From contig NC_017668.1 of assembly GCF_000284515.1 (NCBI RefSeq), positions 2,914,001 to 2,978,000 on the forward strand: 64,000 bases of DNA. The letters run 5' to 3'. Position 1 is the stretch's first letter, and every line of letters starts with the position of its first letter. Shown in pieces: positions 62,384 through 64,000 of the stretch. Made by a program: the position numbers and the translations under genes. The DNA comes from Halobacillus halophilus DSM 2266 (GTDB lineage: Bacteria > Bacillota > Bacilli > Bacillales > Halobacillaceae). A model generated the notes under the pieces. It had not been told where the DNA came from, made no database searches, and worked only from the letters and a program-made list of their open reading frames with translations.

Positions 62384-63901
62384 CTACCGATTATGGATTT
62401 GGTCACGAAGCTGATTCTTCATTAATTTCCCTGTAGCGTTCCTAGGGAGTTCACTTATCTCTTCATAGAGCTTCGGGATTTTATAATCTGCAATCTCCTG
62501 TCGTAAGTATTCCTTGCACTCTTCTGCAAGATGATTCATTGTTCCGTCCTGCACAATGAATGCTTTAACGGTTTCGCCCCAATCTGGATGAGGGACACCA
62601 ATTACGGCGACATCCTGTACGTGTGGATGCCTGAGGAGCGCGTCTTCAATTTCACGAGGATAAACGTTCGAACCTCCCGATATAATGATGTCTTTTTTAC
62701 GATCCACCACCCAATAGAAGCCATCCTGATCTCTTTGCGCAAGATCCCCAGTATATAGCCATCCGTCTTTCAGCGCTTCTTTTGTTTTCACTTCATCCTT
62801 ATAATACCCTTTCATCGTTCCTTCTCCACGCAGAATGATTTCTCCTACTTCATCTATTCCCGCTTCATTTCCCTGATCATCTACTACCTTCATTTCACAA
62901 TTTAAGGCTGCTCTCTGGCCGATACTCCCTGCTTTTTCATCATGTTCTAGCGGTAAGAGCAGTGACCCATTAGGTCCCGCTTCCGTTAAACCATATACAC
63001 AGTATAATTGCTCTGTGTCCAGCTGTTCCTGAATGAACTGTACCTCACTCCGTGATAAAGGAGCACCTCCATAGACCCAATATTTCATCCACGACAAGTC
63101 GATTTCCGTCACTTTAGGGTGCTTGGCCGTTAATAGATAAGCTACCGGTGCACCGAAGAAATGAGTAGTACGTTCCGAGGAAGCCAATTCAAGTAAAAGT
63201 TCCGGGCTAAAAGATGGAGCAAGAATATGAGCGGCCCCCACATACGTTCCAGCAGCCATAAAAAGGTGAAGCGGAGCAGAATGACTAAGCGGCATCATAT
63301 GCAGCATACGGCTGCTTGGCTTCATCTCCATTTCCACTGCCATCATTCGGGATACTGTCAAAATATTGCGGTGAGTGAATACCACTCCTTTCGGTTTTCC
63401 GGTTGTACCAGAGGTATAGAGGATCGAAGCTTCTGTATCTTCCTCGGCCGTGTTCACGATTTCCGTCCCGCTTTCATTGGACATCAATTCTTCAAATGAT
63501 AGCCAATAATCCGTAGCTGAACCTGTTTTGATAAATGTCCCTTTTTTCTCGTGTACGAGATCAGTCACTTGTTCAAATAGAAGTTCATGAGTCAGAAAGA
63601 ACGTCGTATCACTATGATCAAAAATATAGGATAGCTCGCTGTTGATTAATCGAGCATTTACAGGCACGGCAATGGCACCAACCCGGTGAACAGCAAAATA
63701 ACTGATGACAAATTCGATCGTATTCGGCATATGGATCATTACTTTATCGGCTGGCTGAATACCTAGGCTCCGCAAAGCATGTGCAAACTGATTTACTTTA
63801 AAATTCCATTCCTTATAAGTCAAACGGCTAGTCGGAGTAATTAAACCCTCTTTTAGAGGATATTTACGGGACTGATAAGCTAAAAGTTCTGATAGATTCA
63901 C
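62384..63901 (-). CDS. acyl-CoA synthetase, AMP-forming
   Basis: A 505-residue ANL-superfamily ligase that activates a carboxylic acid to its CoA thioester through an acyl-AMP. Motifs are TSGTTGKPKGVVFTH (about 165-179), YGLTEAGP and GDLAQRDQDGF, and the C-terminal catalytic Lys in RNATGKLMKNQL. Medium- or long-chain fatty acid is most likely; a benzoate-like substrate is not excluded. The start is GTG at 63901, overlapping the preceding stop as GTGA. It forms an operon with the dehydrogenase. Confidence 0.9.
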   Translation of the reverse strand: MNLSELLAYQSRKYPLKEGLITPTSRLTYKEWNFKVNQFAHALRSLGIQPADKVMIHMPNTIEFVISYFAVHRVGAIAVPVNARLINSELSYIFDHSDTTFFLTHELLFEQVTDLVHEKKGTFIKTGSATDYWLSFEELMSNESGTEIVNTAEEDTEASILYTSGTTGKPKGVVFTHRNILTVSRMMAVEMEMKPSSRMLHMMPLSHSAPLHLFMAAGTYVGAAHILAPSFSPELLLELASSERTTHFFGAPVAYLLTAKHPKVTEIDLSWMKYWVYGGAPLSRSEVQFIQEQLDTEQLYCVYGLTEAGPNGSLLLPLEHDEKAGSIGQRAALNCEMKVVDDQGNEAGIDEVGEIILRGEGTMKGYYKDEVKTKEALKDGWLYTGDLAQRDQDGFYWVVDRKKDIIISGGSNVYPREIEDALLRHPHVQDVAVIGVPHPDWGETVKAFIVQDGTMNHLAEECKEYLRQEIADYKIPKLYEEISELPRNATGKLMKNQLRDQIHNR

Positions 63902-64000
63902 AGGGGTTCCCCTCTCCTTTTTACTAACTCTTCCTCAAACTTCTGCAGCCACGAATTCATCTCAGCCTTCAATTGCTCCAATTCCAATAAACGACGATCA
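63898..64000 (-). CDS. 3' end of an upstream gene (partial)
   Basis: The last 33 codons of a gene cut by the window edge. The frame reads helical, charged residues (DRRLLELEQLKAEMNS, then WLQKFEEELVKR) to a TGA that overlaps the ligase GTG. The translational overlap suggests one operon. I do not recognise the protein from this tail. Confidence 0.7.
   Translation of the reverse strand, partial: DRRLLELEQLKAEMNSWLQKFEEELVKRRGEPL

Overview
The window looks like a chromosomal segment of a spore-forming, low-GC Gram-positive of the Bacillaceae, probably one of the salt-tolerant genera near Halobacillus. Support comes from spore genes (an alpha/beta SASP, an SspL-like SASP, a CotF-type coat protein), from Crh/HPr, CggR, CtsR and CodY-type control signals, and from gene order shared with Bacillus subtilis (secG-est-rnr-smpB-ssrA; cggR-gapA-pgk-tpiA-gpmI-eno; yvcI-rapZ-yvcK-whiA-crh next to clpP; hisZGDBHAFI-TPR-trxB). 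The genus is an inference.

Layout. 1-9.5 kb: assorted single genes (hydrolase, kinase-like protein, spore proteins, HpaB-type oxygenase), the glyoxylate-shunt pair aceB-aceA with a 39-residue zinc-ribbon gene upstream, an IolS-like aldo/keto reductase, a PhnB-like protein and a histidine phosphatase. 9.6-17.9 kb: repeat copy A, ilvD with a CodY-like box, murB, an SDR, a YpjP-like secreted protein, a coat protein, and a two-gene cassette pairing a YqcI/YcgG (GntA-type) protein with an amidinotransferase-fold enzyme. 17.9-22.8 kb: glycerol and dihydroxyacetone use (glpF-glpK and dhaK-dhaL-dhaM) behind a cre-like site and a leader terminator. 22.8-28.3 kb: ssrA, smpB, a GNAT protein, rnr, est, secG. 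28.5-34.4 kb: a fructose PTS operon fruR-fruK-fruA that also carries the general PTS genes ptsH-ptsI. 34.5-44.5 kb: repeat copy B, a nitroreductase, a YdcF-like protein, the whole lower-glycolysis operon behind a near-perfect CggR operator, and tRNA-Arg. 44.7-46.0 kb: a solitary TnpB element with a probable guide RNA end. 46.4-52 kb: clpP with a CtsR box, crh-whiA-yvcK-rapZ-yvcI, trxB. 52-60 kb: a TPR protein and a complete histidine operon. 60-64 kb: repeat copy C, an acyl-CoA dehydrogenase, an acyl-CoA ligase, and the 3' end of another gene.

The central-metabolism genes form a connected carbon network. Fructose enters through FruA/FruK, glycerol through GlpF/GlpK or, as dihydroxyacetone, through DhaKLM; all three routes feed triose phosphates into the gapA-eno operon. 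AceA/AceB recycle acetyl-CoA. HPr, enzyme I, Crh, CggR and YvcK, all encoded here, are the usual carriers of carbon-status signals.

The most unusual items are the YqcI/YcgG plus amidinotransferase cassette (16.1-17.9 kb), and three copies of a roughly 510-bp non-coding element with terminal inverted repeats and two large internal hairpins, two of which carry further modules inserted inside them. No CRISPR array, prophage or rRNA operon was seen.
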